Below are positions 5,206-5,219 of a stretch of DNA of 5,219 bases, one piece after another. The notes beneath the pieces are model-generated. The model had not been told where the DNA came from, searched no databases, and was given only the letters and a program-made list of their open reading frames with translations. Numbering within the stretch: the stretch's first letter is position 1; every line of letters begins with the position of its first letter. The DNA is taken from positions 1 to 5,219 of the forward strand of contig SKIL01000033.1 in assembly GCA_007116425.1 (NCBI GenBank). The letters run 5' to 3'. The position numbers and the translations under genes are program-made. Origin of the DNA: Bacteriovoracaceae bacterium (GTDB lineage: Bacteria; Bdellovibrionota; Bacteriovoracia; Bacteriovoracales; Bacteriovoracaceae).

Positions 5206-5219
5206 GAAAGTTTTGACCA

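Overview
The window is a moderately AT-rich bacterial segment (roughly 40% G+C by eye) packed with genes for exported proteins. All seven protein genes begin with a signal peptide or a lipoprotein signal. Small lipoproteins, a glycine-zipper protein and a cell-wall-type deacetylase, together with heavy use of GGCC, fit a Gram-negative member of the Bdellovibrionota/Bacteriovoracales type. That placement is an impression from style and is not proven by any marker gene here.

Layout, left to right. (1) The minus strand at 1-712 holds the first 237 codons of a secreted protein of unknown function, which runs off the left edge. (2) Positions 713-839 form a divergent promoter region with two good sigma70-like promoters facing right. 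(3) 840-1112 (+) encodes a small TTG-started lipoprotein with a Kazal-type protease-inhibitor fold carrying an unusual cysteine-bearing insertion. (4) 1234-2091 (+) encodes a secreted Arg/Tyr-rich protein with a central glycine-zipper hydrophobic segment. (5) A perfect 12-bp stem-loop lies at 2124-2151. (6) Three tightly spaced plus-strand genes look like one operon: a small lipoprotein (2179-2532), a polysaccharide deacetylase with a C-terminal SH3b domain (2547-4196), and a secreted protein with a proline-rich tail (4208-4726). (7) A convergent lipoprotein gene lies at 4734-5192 (-), only 7 bases from the end of the operon.

The one gene with a confident biochemical role is the deacetylase. 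It keeps all five CE4/NodB motifs, and its SH3b domain suggests that it is held on peptidoglycan or another wall polymer. Its operon partners are exported proteins without recognised families, so they are candidates for accessory factors of that enzyme. The Kazal lipoprotein would protect against, or modulate, a protease in the periplasm or at the cell surface. I see no mobile element, CRISPR array, tRNA, rRNA or phage gene. Three genes start at non-ATG codons or at a start downstream of the longest frame, and these calls rest on ribosome-binding-site spacing.
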